A DNA stretch of 22,916 bases from CAYSWS01 sp965603395 (GTDB lineage Bacteria > Patescibacteriota > WWE3 > UBA101185 > UBA10185): the NCBI GenBank assembly GCA_965603395.1, contig CBFDCV010000011.1, forward strand, positions 1 to 22,916. Reading direction: 5' to 3'. Within the stretch, counting starts at the first letter, position 1, and every line of letters starts with the position of its first letter. Below, piece after piece: positions 22,899-22,916 of the stretch. Both the position numbers and the translations under genes were made by a program. The notes below the pieces were generated by a model. That model did no database searches. It saw nothing but the letters and a program-made list of their open reading frames with translations, and was not told where the DNA came from.

Positions 22899-22916
22899 AA
22901 TTTATATAAAATCTTC

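Overview
The window is AT-rich bacterial chromosome that reads with the standard code. It probably comes from a Patescibacteria/CPR-type organism, perhaps the Katanobacteria/Microgenomates side. That placement is an inference from several features. There is a compact type IV pilus set without the outer-membrane secretin or PilM/N/O genes. There are several single-pass surface proteins with Pro/Thr or Cys-rich extracellular parts, short housekeeping proteins, many genes without a Shine-Dalgarno, and promoters placed so that mRNAs would be leaderless. No tRNA, rRNA, CRISPR array or insertion sequence was seen, and no gene-free stretch exceeds 300 bases.

Region 1 (1-6616, minus strand) is a surface/signalling block. 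A single-domain response regulator (6182-6568) leads two small single-pass membrane proteins (5614-6168 and 5261-5590). Next comes a membrane-anchored protein with a Pro/Thr linker whose reading frame is broken once (4094-5141), then a terminator. Beyond it lie another single-pass protein (3118-4011) and, coupled to it, a very large secreted protein with a 27-cysteine N-terminal region that runs off the left edge (1-3115). None of the five surface proteins matches a family I recognise. A soluble PAS-histidine kinase (6617-7771, plus strand) diverges from the regulator and is its likely partner.

Region 2 (7819-13517, minus strand) is a type IV pilus operon in the order pilB, pilT, pilC, major-type pilin, then after a terminator-like hairpin the prepilin peptidase. 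It supplies assembly ATPase, retraction ATPase, platform protein, fibre subunit and processing enzyme, enough for a minimal retractable pilus (adhesion, twitching or DNA uptake).

Region 3 (13581-21867, plus strand) holds replication and topology genes: a short DNA polymerase III delta'-like subunit, gyrB, a second pilin-like gene, gyrA, RNase HII, and an FAD-dependent dehydrogenase. gyrB is preceded by a tandem array of 33-base repeats. The pilin-like gene between gyrB and gyrA is a clear relative of the main pilin and has its own leaderless promoter. gyrA has a promoter with an operator-like dyad in its spacer. The window closes with a convergent tyrosine recombinase of XerC/XerD type (21870-22898, minus strand) with all catalytic residues.

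The most interesting items are the gyrB repeat array, the pilin gene wedged between the gyrase genes, the regulator-led cluster of unknown surface proteins, the Cys-rich giant protein, the widespread -10-box-to-ATG spacing that predicts leaderless mRNAs, and the complete absence of TGA stop codons among 18 complete genes.
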